From Siphonodentalium dalli (Eukaryota; Mollusca; Scaphopoda; Gadilida; Siphonodentaliidae), in assembly GCA_032622095.1 (NCBI GenBank), contig CP136068.1:150981365-151045364 (forward strand): a DNA stretch of 64,000 nucleotides, given 5' to 3'. Position 1 is the stretch's first letter, and each line of letters opens with the position of its first letter. The position numbers and the translations under genes are program-made. Positions 11,480 to 23,015 of the stretch are shown one piece after another. The notes below the pieces were generated by a model that had not been told where the DNA came from, searched no databases, and saw only the letters and a program-made list of their open reading frames with translations.

Positions 11480-11930
11480 CGATGAATTAATTTGGCAGCG
11501 CATGGTCGTTAAGTCCCGACTGACGGTTTCAGACCAAACATATCAAACTTGTCGATGCCTCAACGACGCAAATGTATTTTAGTGTACATTAATATATGTT
11601 GTGTTCGTTCTGGGGTGAGCTAATGACGCCAAAAAGGAGAGAGACATGCTGTCCCTACCTGATGGTCTACAATTGTGAGCAGAAAATGCACAATTGTTTC
11701 ATTTTCCCCAAGATGCAAAAATAGACAAACGGCGAGATTTACATCACCCACTCGGTGGCAGATAGACGCGCGCAACGGAGTCTGCATTTGCGAGCATCTC
11801 GACCAAGATCCTGAGTGAGCAAAATTGGCGAGAAAATAAAGTTCCTGTTGACCGTTCGTTTGAGGGGGTGTCATCTTGCTGCCGCGCGGCAGTTGCTTCG
11901 AAAAAAACGAAGTAAAAAAGATTTTCGTTT

Positions 11931-12012
11931 TGGCAGCGGTGGGATTCGATCCCACGCCTCCGAAGAGACTGGTGCCTAAAACCAGCGCCTTAGACCACTC
12001 GGCCACGCTACC
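11931..12012 (-). tRNA. tRNA-Leu-TAG: tRNA-Leu(UAG), unit 11, B-box change
   Basis: The T loop begins ATCGAAT instead of TTCGAAT, so T54 is A and the B box reads GGATCGAATCC. This should weaken TFIIIC binding and the T54-A58 pair. The same change recurs in units 12, 14 and 15. Confidence 0.87.
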
Positions 12013-12625
12013 AGACGATAAGTTGGCAACACACTGTCCCAAAACAATTGAGCACATGATTCCAGACAGTAATTTACTTACTTCCTTCGTTTCTACGCCC
12101 AAATTGTTACTACAATGTTCTGATCTTGTGCCTATTATAAAAATACCAATGCAAGCGTTATAAATGCAAAATACGCTCTTTTTCGATACCATATAAGGAT
12201 TCAATCAAGCAGTAACACTCTTTAATGTTTCCCCCAATTTCAAAGTCACTGCCACACAGTTGAGCATGGTTTGCCTGTTTACTTTGATTTTTTTTTCTTT
12301 GGGCGAAGGAAGGGGGTGTAAACTACCGCATGCACGTACATGTATGCGAGTTTATGCAGCTGAGGTTCACAGATGGTGATTGATCGACCAGACCAACGTT
12401 ATCGACAAAGAGCCTCGGGGAATGCACAGTCATTTAAACTGAAAACACAAATTATTGAGGCTCATTCGTTTCTCGCACCTTTTTTTTCTTCATACAGCTG
12501 AACCACACGTTATGAGTCATAAAGTGGACTTCCTTACTAAATTTGATACGTGCAAGTGAATTACCCAATCCGAACAACTCAAATAAGACAGATGCGTCGA
12601 GAAAAACTTGTGTGTAAAAACTAGT

Positions 12626-12706
12626 TGGCAGCGGTGGGATTCGAACCCACGCCTCCGAAGAGACTGGTGCCTTAAACCAGCGCCTTAGACGCTCGGCCAC
12701 GCTACC
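12626..12706 (-). tRNA. tRNA-Leu-AAG: tRNA-Leu(AAG), unit 11, D-loop deletion, probable pseudogene
   Basis: 81 nt with the same one-base deletion and the same flanking changes (plus strand cttgtgtgtaaaaac) as unit 10. Confidence 0.83.
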
Positions 12707-13157
12707 CGATGAATTAATTTGGCAGCGCATGGTCGTTAAGTCCCGACTGACGGTTTCAGACCAAACATATCAAACTTGTCGATGCCTCAACGACGCAAAT
12801 GTATTTTAGTGTACATTAATATATGTTGTGTTCGTTCTGGGGTGAGCTAATGACGCCAAAAAGGAGAGAGACATGCTGTCCCTACCTGATGGTCTACAAT
12901 TGTGAGCAGAAAATGCACAATTGTTTCATTTTCCCCAAGATGCAAAAATAGACAAACGGCGAGATTTACATCACCCACTCGGTGGCAGATAGACGCGTGC
13001 AACGGAGTCTGCATTTGCGAGCATCTCGACCAAGATCCTGAGTGAGCAAAATTGGCGAGAAAATAAAGTTCCTGTTGACCGTTCGTTTGAGGGGGTGTCA
13101 TCTTGCTGCCGCGCGGCAGTTGCTTCGAAAAAAACGAAGTAAAAAAGATTTTCGTTT

Positions 13158-13239
13158 TGGCAGCGGTGGGATTCGATCCCACGCCTCCGAAGAGACTGGT
13201 GCCTAAAACCAGCGCCTTAGACCACTCGGCCACGCTACC
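13158..13239 (-). tRNA. tRNA-Leu-TAG: tRNA-Leu(UAG), unit 12, B-box change
   Basis: Same T54A substitution as unit 11; otherwise reference sequence. Confidence 0.87.
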
Positions 13240-13852
13240 AGACGATAAGTTGGCAACACACTGTCCCAAAACAATTGAGCACATGATTCCAGACAGTAAT
13301 TTACTTACTTCCTTCGTTTCTACGCCCAAATTGTTACTACAATGTTCTGATCTTGTGCCTATTATAAAAATACCAATGCAAGCGTTATAAATGCAAAATA
13401 CGCTCTTTTTCGATACCATATAAGGATTCAATCAAGCAGTAACACTCTTTAATGTTTCCCCCAATTTCAAAGTCACTGCCACACAGTTGAGCATGGTTTG
13501 CCTGTTTACTTTGATTTTTGTTTTCTTTGGGCGAAGGAAGGGGGTGTAAACTACCGCATGCACGTACATGTATGCGAGTTTATGCAGCTGAGGTTCACAG
13601 ATGGTGATTGATCGACCAGACCAACGTTATCGACAAAGAGCCTCGGGGAATGCACAGTCATTTAAACTGAAAACACAAATTATTGAGGCTCATTCGTTTC
13701 TCGCCCCTTTTTTTCTTCATACAACTGAACCACACGTTATGAGTCATAAAGTGGACTTCCTTACTAAATTTGATACGTGCAAGTGAATTACCCAATCCGA
13801 ACAACTCAAATAAGACAGATGCGTCGAGAAAAACTTGGGTGCAAAAATTAGT

Positions 13853-13934
13853 TGGCAGCGGTGGGATTCGAACCCACGCCTCCGAAGAGACTGGTGCCTT
13901 AAACCAGCGCCTTAGACCGCTCGGCCACGCTACC
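13853..13934 (-). tRNA. tRNA-Leu-AAG: tRNA-Leu(AAG), unit 12
   Basis: 82 nt, U32 form, intact, although units 11 and 13 on either side carry the deletion. Confidence 0.96.
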
Positions 13935-14385
13935 CGATGAATTAACCTGGCAGCGCATGGTCGTTAATTCCCGATTGACGGTTTCAGACCAAACATATCA
14001 ATCTTGTCGATGCGTCCGCGACGCAAATGTATTTTAGTGTACATTAATATATTTTGTGTTCGTTCTGGGGTGAGCTAATGACGCCAAAAAGGAGAGAGAC
14101 ATGCTGTCCCTACCTGATGGTCTACAATTGTGAGCAGAAAATGCACAATTGTTTCATTTTCCCCAAGATGCAAAAATAGACAAACGGCGAGATTTACATC
14201 ACCCACTCGGTGGCAGATAGACGCGCGCAACGGAGACTGCATTTGCGAGCATCTCGACCAAGATCCTGAGTGAGCAAAATTGGCGAGAAAATAAAGTTCC
14301 TGTTGACCGTTCGTTTGAGGGGGTGTCATCTTGCTGCCGCGCGGCAGTTGCTTCGAAAAAAACGAAGTAAAAAAGATTTTCGTTT

Positions 14386-14467
14386 TGGCAGCGGTGGGAT
14401 TCGAACCCACGCCTCCGAAGAGACTGGTGCCTAAAACCAGCGCCTTAGACCACTCGGCCACGCTACC
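14386..14467 (-). tRNA. tRNA-Leu-TAG: tRNA-Leu(UAG), unit 13
   Basis: Reference sequence with a normal B box, although units 12 and 14 on either side carry T54A. Confidence 0.96.
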
Positions 14468-15079
14468 AGACGATAAGTTGGCAACACACTGTCCCAAAAC
14501 AATTGAGCACATGATTCCAGACAGTAATTTACTTACTTCCTTCGTTTCTACGCCCAAATTGTTACTACAATGTTCTGATCTTGTGCCTATTATAAAAATA
14601 CCAATGCAAGCGTTATAAATGCAAAATACGCTCTTTTTCGATACCATATAAGGATTCAATCAAGCAGTAACACTCTTTAATGTTTCCCCCAATTTCAAAG
14701 TCACTGCCACACAGTTGAGCATGGTTTGCCTGTTTACTTTGATTTTTTTTCTTTGGGCGAAGGAAGGGGGTGTAAACTACCGCATGCACGTACATGTATG
14801 CGAGTTTATGCAGCTGAGGTTCACAGATGGTGATTGATCGACCAGACCAACGTTATCGACAAAGAGCCTCGGGGAATGCACAGTCATTTAAACTGAAAAC
14901 ACAAATTATTGAGGCTCATTCGTTTCTCGCACCTTTTTTTTCTTCATACAGCTGAACCACACGTTATGAGTCATAAAGTGGACTTCCTTACTAAATTTGA
15001 TACGTGCAAGTGAATTACCCAATCCGAACAACTCAAATAAGACAGATGCGTCGAGAAAAACTTGTGTGTAAAAACTAGT

Positions 15080-15160
15080 TGGCAGCGGTGGGATTCGAAC
15101 CCACGCCTCCGAAGAGACTGGTGCCTTAAACCAGCGCCTTAGACGCTCGGCCACGCTACC
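15080..15160 (-). tRNA. tRNA-Leu-AAG: tRNA-Leu(AAG), unit 13, D-loop deletion, probable pseudogene
   Basis: 81 nt, third occurrence of the D-loop deletion with the same flanks. Confidence 0.83.
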
Positions 15161-15611
15161 CGATGAATTAATTTGGCAGCGCATGGTCGTTAAGTCCCGA
15201 CTGACGGTTTCAGACCAAACATATCAAACTTGTCGATGCCTCAACGACGCAAATGTATTTTAGTGTACATTAATATATGTTGTGTTCGTTCTGGGGTGAG
15301 CTAATGACGCCAAAAAGGAGAGAGACATGCTGTCCCTACCTGATGGTCTACAATTGTGAGCAGAAAATGCACAATTGTTTCATTTTCCCCAAGATGCAAA
15401 AATAGACAAACGGCGAGATTTACATCACCCACTCGGTGGCAGATAGACGCGCGCAACGGAGTCTGCATTTGCGAGCATCTCGACCAAGATCCCGAGTGAG
15501 CAAAATTGGCGAGAAAATAAAGTTCCTGTTGACCGTTCGTTTGAGGGGGTGTCATCTTGCTGCCGCGCGGCAGTTGCTTCGAAAAAAACGAAGTAAAAAA
15601 GATTTTCGTTT

Positions 15612-15693
15612 TGGCAGCGGTGGGATTCGATCCCACGCCTCCGAAGAAACTGGTGCCTAAAACCAGCGCCTTAGACCACTCGGCCACGCTACC
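15612..15693 (-). tRNA. tRNA-Leu-TAG: tRNA-Leu(UAG), unit 14, two changes
   Basis: Carries T54A and also a C-to-T change at the base of the variable arm (plus strand gagac to gaaac). Confidence 0.85.
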
Positions 15694-16306
15694 AGACGAT
15701 AAGTTGGCAACACACTGTCCCAAAACAATTGAGCACATGATTCCAGACAGTAATGTACTTACTTCCTTCGTTTCTGCGCCCAAATTGTTACTATAATGTT
15801 CTGATCTTGTGCCTATTATAAGAATACCAATGCAAGCGTTATAAATGCAAAATACGCTCTTTTTCGATACCATATAAGGATTCAATCAAGCAGTAACACT
15901 CTTTAATGTTTCCCCCAATTTCAAAGTCACTGCCACACAGTTGAGCATGGTTTGCCTGTTTACTTTGATTTGTTTTTCTTTGGGCGAAGGGAGGGGGTGT
16001 AAACTACCGCATGCACGTAAATGTATGCGAGTTTATGCAGCTGAGGTTCACAGATGGTGATTGATCGACCAGACCAACGTTATCGACAAAGAGCCTCGGG
16101 GAATGCACAGTCATTTAAACTGAAAACACAAATTATTGAGGCTCATTCGTTTCTCGCACCTTTTTTTTCTTCATACAGCTGAACCACACGTTATGAGTCA
16201 TAAAGTGGACTTCCTTACTAAATGTGATGCGTGCAAGTGAATTACCCAATCCGAACAACTCAAATAAGACAGATGCGTCGAGAAAAACTTGGGTGCAAAG
16301 ACTAGT

Positions 16307-16365
16307 TGGCAGCGGTGGGATTCGAACCCACGCCTCCGAAGAGACTGGTGCCTTAAACCAGCGCC
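16307..16365 (-). pseudogene. tRNA-Leu-AAG: tRNA-Leu(AAG), unit 14, 3' half split by LINE copy 1
   Basis: 59 nt from the discriminator to the 3' strand of the D stem, directly joined to the LINE poly(A) (poly-T on plus). The other 23 nt are at 24612-24634. Confidence 0.95.
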
Positions 16366-18607
16366 TTTTTTTTTTATCTTTTATTATAAAAACATTATTA
16401 AGCAATGTGCTACAGTAAAAACAAAACGACAACATTTGTATACACATGAGATTACAATGAAAACAATGATAGTTCTTATATGTTATGTTTCCTAATAGAA
16501 AGCTGAATAGAAGCCTATAGTATGAAATATATATCAGGTATATGCGATCTGTTGTCCAAATGTCGTTGGTTGTTGACTTTCCTTGTTAATTTTTAATTAT
16601 TTCCTCGACTAATGTTAGTTCCATGGAATTTTTAGCAGTGTATCGAAATTATAATGTTTCGGTATGATGTAGGCGAAGTAACTCTAAAATTTGTCGAGTA
16701 TTTGCATTTGGCAATCTCCGTGTATCTCCGTAAGCATACGAAGATTGACGAGGTTTTCGGAATTATTCGGACCAGTTATTGCACGTGTTTTTGGCTATAC
16801 ATTTTCTTTCTAAAATGGACTAATATCCATATAATTAGGTTATTGAAGTGTTGTCGATGTTGACTGTTATCTCTATGAAATCTACGGTGAGTTTCCCAAA
16901 GGAAAATAACCATATTTCTGTAGGAAAAAGCACTTTTGTTTCGCCAAATTTTTGTGTTGATGTCTTCGGCATCTTCCGTGTTCAGCCGAGCCCGATGGGG
17001 CCAACATCGGTCATCCAATGTGAAACATGTCAAAATGTGAATATGAAAATTGGTACTGATGCTGTGATAGAATTTTTACTTCAAGAGTCTTAATTTGACA
17101 TGATAGTTAAACATCTCACCAGTTTTTGTGATAAAATGAATATGATTTTATGAATATATTTGTTGTTTCGCCTTGCAATTGGGTGAATTTATAAATTATA
17201 AATAATGTTTAATAATAATAATATATTAATAATAAATTGGTTTGTTATTATACCATCAACATGACTTCCCGGTGCGCCACGGTTCATCGGCATCCCGACA
17301 TGAATGACCAACAACCATAAGGCCCACCAGAGGCCCGAGACAACAGTCAAAGGCCTCTAATAGGCCCGAGGGCCGCCAAACACGCATGGAGGTCTGCCAA
17401 AAAATATATACACCATGGCGCCTGACAAAAAAACGCCGTTACTTTTATTACCATTCTGGCCTGGTATGATCACGTGGTCTGTGACTTGACCAGAAAAGGG
17501 CGGCGGCCCCAGCGAAAACAAAAATTCACTAAATCCTGCCGCACTCCTCTAGTCAATTTTATCTCAAACTTGTAAATCTTATTGTGCAGGTAAATACTCT
17601 TAATCTACTTGAGAAAGCCCTCTAAAATGGTAATAATTATTCATAGCAACATACATGCACATGATTCTGTGTACATTTATATTTTTACGACTGATTTGTG
17701 TTAACATTGTTCCATTATGATAATCATGAAATCTGAATGGCATAAAATTGTGTCTGTTTTGCATACAGATGGATACTTATTGTCTGTTTACTTGTTTTTT
17801 CCAGGTAAAACTTATTTGTATGCTGCATCTGACGACTCGGTGACAAGTTGGAAATTTCAGAAACTGGCACTTGTGGGATTTGGCCTTGGATAGGTATTCT
17901 TCGGCATGTCGGTTTGACTATGCTCTGTTCTAGAAAAGGGCTGGAGACCAAAACTTATCAGTTATGATGTGTCTTATCCCATGATACAGTCTGTGAACAG
18001 TGGACCAGTTTTCTTGTATGGCTTAAAACTGGGATATAAAGATCAATAACATATTTTTAGGTGAGAAAAAGTCATGTAAAGTATCCATACTCAATGTACT
18101 CACTATCGTATATATTACATTACATCCTCCGGGAAAATCTGTGGGTTCTGTGAGGTTTCGGCAGCTTTGTATAGTAAATGTGTTGTGGCGAGCGCCAACT
18201 TATCACTGTGTATCATGCATAATGCTACACTAGTGATTGCGTACTCCATCACAGAACCCAGAGACACCCCTAAGGACAAAATATAAATTATACATGTAAT
18301 ACTTAGGATAACTGACAAAGTACATATGACCTTTTAAATGTCTGTGAAAGGAAAAGTATACAAACATATAACAACAACAACATATTACATTAAGCTAATG
18401 GAAACACCTTTCTGGTATAGGTTGTTCAGGGCTGCCGCTTTCAATAAAAAAATAAAAAGGGGGGGGTCTTTTTCGAATAATTTCTGGAAGGCGTTTTTCT
18501 GTGAGGATGTTTATGGGAGGATATTCATGATATCCTTAGCATTCTCTACTGTATGCTATTTATACCGTATGTTACTTTCTTCAGAAATATTTTTATAATT
18601 TTATTTC
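16366..18607 (-). other. 3' UTR of LINE copy 1
   Basis: About 2.2 kb with no supportable gene, long for a LINE. The segment 16366-18382 is near-identical to 41042-43062 and ends in the poly(A). It includes an AT-rich microsatellite (17195-17240), a GC-richer block with repeated AGGCCC motifs (17310-17400) and a run of eight G on the plus strand near 18463. Short frames on either strand are conserved between the two copies only because the copies are young. Confidence 0.75.
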
Positions 18608-21600
18608 TTAACTCAAATCCAATTTTGGTTCTCATCCCTGATAATAGAAAATAGGGTTTCCTTCTACAAAATATTTTATAAAAAGAGAATGGCTGCTATT
18701 GTTTTGTGTATAATTGAAATACATTTCTTTATGATTGATTAGCATCTTGGTGAATAAAAAGTCAATATCAATTACTTTCCCCTCCATCAAGCAATAGTTA
18801 CGTCTTCGCCACACTGATAATCTATAGCAACTATATAATAAATTCAGAAAGTAATAGTTAGGCAATTTTGATTTTGTATTGTTGCCTAACAATAAATTGA
18901 TTCGGAAATCTTTCTCTTTTACACAACCTGTTCCACTGTGCATTATATCAATATATCTTCTGAACTTTGACTGAAAAATTTTCAGACAGGGACATGACAG
19001 AAATAAATGAATGATATCTTCCTGTGACTCTTACAAATTGGACAAATATTGGTTTCACTAGCTCCAGTCAATGATTGTTTCTTCAATGTGTAAACTATAT
19101 TCTGATGTACTTTGAAATCTAAATCTTTCATTTCCGAAGACTTTGGCTGAATATAAATAGATTTCCATGAAATCTCTCTCTGAATTTGATTGATTTGAAA
19201 GTACTTTTCCCAAAATGATTCACCTGTGGCCGGTTTAAAGGTACGGTTGGCCTTGGCGGTGGGTATCCTGTGAAAATATTTCCACCCGTCAAAAGCCACC
19301 ACAAACAGAAAGAACATCAAAATGTAGACAGACTTTGTCCGTATACAAATAAGAAATATCGCATAAACAGTATGTTATTGTCATATATTTGACCATTGTT
19401 ATGTAAACAAAAGCACAAAAAGTTACTTTTCTGGTGTTTGTTTATATTATGATGGTAAACATAAAGAGCGTTCTTTGTTGGTGAATTCCTGATATGGAAC
19501 TAATAAAGAGCGTTTATGCCATTTGTGTGTGATTAGCCAGTAGCATTGTGCTGTCTTCTGTAACACAACCAGGCTCTTGCTTAGGTAAACTATAGTAGGT
19601 CTTTATGATAACATGCTGTTTACGCGATGGTCATGGTATATATGAACGAAACTGTTTGCGTTTTAATGTTTTTCTGTTTACGGCGATTGGAACAAATATG
19701 AATATTTTCGACTACTAAGGCCACACGTGCCTTTAAAGAATTTTGATCTCATGATATCATAAGCTATCTTTGTTGATATATTTCGAATATCAAGTAAATC
19801 TCCTTTTGGATGCAGATATTTTAGAGGGACCGGTACCCTTCCTTGACTGTTTTCAGCTACTGCTGAATGTGATATAATTTCTTTCCACTTACTAGTATGT
19901 GGTATAGACTCTATGATAATCTCATATTGTTTTGTCACTTTACAGCTTTTGCATGATGACGGGCCACATACTAGATCATGAATGGAACTACTGGGCAAAA
20001 ATCCAGGTACATATTCATATATAATGTCTTGAATCTTTGTAATGCCTTTCTCCACAAAATTTGTGAAACTAATGGGTTTTTGTTGAAAAGTTATGTGATT
20101 GTTATCAAAAAGACACATATATTGTATGTCGGCATCTTCATAGATGAATTTGCCTTCTCTGCGAGACATCAAATTCCATGCATATAAAACTTCTCTATAA
20201 AATAGAGGCATGTGTTTGGTGTGCTTTCGATCAATATTTTGAAAATATATACCTTTACCCAGACTGTATGATTTATACTCTCTGAAATAATATTCCATAA
20301 AATTGACCCATGGAAAATTACTGGTGTAACTTCTTTTGATCCACTTTATTCTCATTGCATCTCGTTTTAGAATTAGGTCTGCTAAATTGAGACCTCCATC
20401 TGAAATTTTACCAATCACTGTGCTGTATTTGATAACGTTATAACTACTTCCCCATAAGAAATTTAAGCATAGAGATTTAATTTTATTGACATACAATTCT
20501 GGCATTGGTATAACATTTAAAGGATACCATAGTGTTGACAATAATAGACTATTGATTACTAAACATTTTCCATGTAATGTTAAATTCCTTTCTTTCCAAA
20601 AATGTAAGGTGCAGGAAATTTTCTGGACTTTCTTTGACCAATTAAGTGTTTCACATTCTTTTTCATCATTTCCCAAATAAATACCCAATATTTCTATGCT
20701 TTTGTCTGTGCATTGGAGTGGTAAATTTTCTCTGGTCTCAATCTTGGATGAACCAAGAGGAAGAATTTTAGATTTTGCTTTATTGATAATAGAACAGGAA
20801 CCTTTTGAAAACATTTCAAAACATTTCATTACTTCTACTATAGAATTTTTGTCTGACACCGTGACCTTGTTATTATCTGCATGTTGAAATATTTTACATT
20901 CTTTATTAGTGAATGGTATTTTTATTCCCTTTATATTCAGGTTCTGATTGATCATAGCTGCTAGGGGTTCAGAGCAAATGACATAAAGAAGAGGTGACAA
21001 AGGACATCCTTGTCTAACTGAAGATTCAACTGGGAAGTAGGAAGATGTGTGTCCATTAATTTTGATGCAGCTTTTACAATTTGAGTACATGAGTTTAATT
21101 CTGTTAATGAACCTTTCGCCAAAGTTGAAATTCTTCAAAACATCAAACATATACTGGTGTGAAATCTTATCAAAGGCTTTATACAAATCCAATTTCATGA
21201 GATAACCTGGATAGTTATGTGCTTCTGTGAAATCTACTATATCCCGAATACTGGAAACTGTTTCGCTGAGATCGCGACCGGGGATGCTGCAAGTTTGGAA
21301 AGGAGAGATAATGTCTGGTAGAAACATTTTAACTCTATCGGCCAGAACCTTCGCAAATAACTTTCGATCTACGCCTAGAAGTGAGATTGGCCTCCAATTT
21401 TCTAAGGATGTCTTGTCACCTTTCTTGTATAATAAAGTAATAAGACCACGATCCATAGACCTTGGCATTATACCTTCCTGCTCTGCGGTATTGAATATGT
21501 ATACAAGTGTGTGTCCTAATTGTTCCCAGAATTTCAATAGAAAATTTCTAGTTATACCATCGAGACCTGGCGATTTGGAGGGAGCCATTGATTTTAGAGC

Positions 21601-22992
21601 CTGGTGCAATTCTTCATGAGTTAGTGGCTGTTCAAGTGCTAAACACTGATCCTCTGATAACTTATTCTGAATTGAATTAAGCAATGAGTTTTCTGCTTCG
21701 GGTTCTATTGCGTTTTTCTGATATAATTTGGTGTAAAAATCTTCAGCCACTTTAAGTATATCAAAAATACTTTTAACCTCATTTCCATGTGAATCATTTA
21801 ATTGCCGTATAGAATTTTTGTCCTGCCTGTAGCGTTCTAATTGTAAGAAATATTTAGTACTTTTATCACTTTCCAAATGATGTTTTGATTTTGACCTGAG
21901 GATAGCTGCTTGGCATTTCTTTTCCTCAAAATTGGCCAAAGAATTCTTTAAGTCTACTATCTTATATAAATTTTGGAATTGTTGAGGTCTAGATAACTCA
22001 ATGCATAATTGTTTTTGTAAGTTCCTCTCTTCCGCTTTTTCATTCTGATTTTTACTTTTTGAATACTGTAGACTAAATTTTTTTATCTGGTATTTTAAAT
22101 TATCCCACCATATCAATGGCTCTCTCTCAAATAGGGGACACTCTTTGGACTTTGCTATGAGATTCTTGATGTCGTTAACATAATCTTCATCACATAGCAA
22201 AGTATCGTTGAATATCCAAACGCCAGGGCCTCGGTCAATTTTTTCAACATTTATTTTTGCAACTAGAATAGCATGGTCACTGAATGAGCTGTACGGTATG
22301 TATGAGTATTGGGTAAATTGTTTGATATTTTTGGCGCATAATATATAATCAATTCTACTTTGCTGCAAGAGACCCAGTTTTAACTTATGCCATGTGTATT
22401 GTCTTTTATCATAGTTTTTGTACCGCCATATGTCTGTTAGGTCTTGTTTTGCAACAAAATTTCGAAAATCTTTTGATGAAATATCTTCTAGACCTGTTTG
22501 TCTATCAATACCTTCTAATACTGTGTTAAAGTCTCCCATAATGATACTTTGTTCCATATCTTTCACATACTCGCGCAAATCTGTTAAGAAAACTTTTCTC
22601 TGTCTATGCTTATTGGGCAAATATACATTTATTAGATCAAGAATCTGGTCTTCTATCTGTATATTTAAATGAATTAGTCTCCCTTCTGAATCAATTTGAA
22701 CATTTTTGACACAATGCTTGAATTGTTTTGAGATTAAAAAGGCAACTCCATTAGACTGATTACTAAAATGACTACACTTTATTGTACCATTCCACAAGTG
22801 TTTGACTTGTTTAACAAAATCCTCATCCCAATGGGTCTCTTGCAGCGCAATAAAGTCATACCGTTTCAAATCACATAATTCAAAAACATTTTTAACCTTT
22901 TTCAGGCTACGTAGCCCATTCACATTGAAGGTAGCAAACAATACCATTATAATGGTTAAAAAGTTATATGTTATGGTTACAACAAAAGCCAT
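18608..22992 (-). pseudogene. LINE copy 1 ORF2: apurinic endonuclease and reverse transcriptase (disrupted)
   Basis: The readable part (ATG at 22992) begins with an exonuclease III/APE-type endonuclease. Visible motifs are NVNGL, QETHW, GDFN and SDH at about residues 26, 54, 156 and 241 counted from 23001. A reverse transcriptase follows with NWRPISLL, KLDLYKAFD, RQGCPLSP and an active-site box reading HADN. The second catalytic Asp of HADD, present in copy 2, is Asn (codon 20872-20874). Further damage is a 492-bp MITE at 19240-19731, a one-base deletion near 19024 just after the C-terminal CPIC knuckle, and a TGA at 18632-18634. The ancestral stop is at 18608-18610. The RT pattern resembles the Tx1/L1 group. 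This copy cannot make an active enzyme. Confidence 0.93.
19240..19731. mobile_element. MITE-like insertion in LINE copy 1 ORF2
   Basis: 492 bp present in copy 1 and absent at the matching point of copy 2 (59310). The ends form imperfect inverted repeats, GGTACGGTTGGCCTTGG on the left and GGCACGTGTGGCCTTAG on the right (reverse complement), 13 of 17 matching. It is flanked by TTTAAA or TTTAAAG, the likely target duplication (19234-19239 and 19732-19737). No transposase is encoded, so it is a non-autonomous DNA transposon; the superfamily cannot be set from this alone. Confidence 0.82.
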
Positions 22993-23015
22993 TGTTAACA
23001 AAATTGGTTTTGGAA

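Larger units (their letters stand above)
1..16365. repeat. Tandem tRNA-Leu array, block 1 (units 1-14)
   Basis: Head-to-tail repeat measured between successive UAG-gene starts: 1224, 1222, 1222, 1222, 1221, 1221, 1222, 1216, 1227, 1227, 1228 and 1226 bp for units 2 to 14. Unit 1 is short (518 bp) because sequence from about 577 on, including its AAG gene, is deleted. Each unit has two minus-strand tRNA-Leu genes separated by spacers of about 615 and 445 bp. Units 2-8 form one sequence type; units 9-14 form another with changed spacer bases, for example around 10011-10050. The window starts inside a unit, so the array continues to the left. The block ends where LINE copy 1 splits the AAG gene of unit 14. 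Confidence 0.97.

Noticed and set aside
92-16495. Many repeated 60-190-aa reading frames across the tRNA array, on both strands
   Set aside because: They recur only because the DNA recurs, mostly open at TTG, CTG or GTG, and run straight through tRNA-Leu genes. Peptides of the type VGFEPTPPKRLVPKT and SGSVAEWSKALVLG are familiar spurious translations of tRNA-Leu genes.
16654-17093. Plus-strand ORFs of 69 and 81 aa present in both LINE copies (also 41332-41771)
   Set aside because: They lie antisense in a 3' UTR; the copies are near-identical, so conservation carries no information. No domain recognised.
17724-18318. Possible spliced host gene in the LINE 3' UTR (pyrimidine tract, CAG, GTAAAA near 17804)
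   Set aside because: Acceptor- and donor-like signals overlap, no convincing exon is seen, and the region is shared by both LINE copies.
21227-21619. Plus-strand 130-aa frame opposite LINE ORF2 (also 60793-61170)
   Set aside because: Shadow of the reverse transcriptase frame; composition follows the sense codons.
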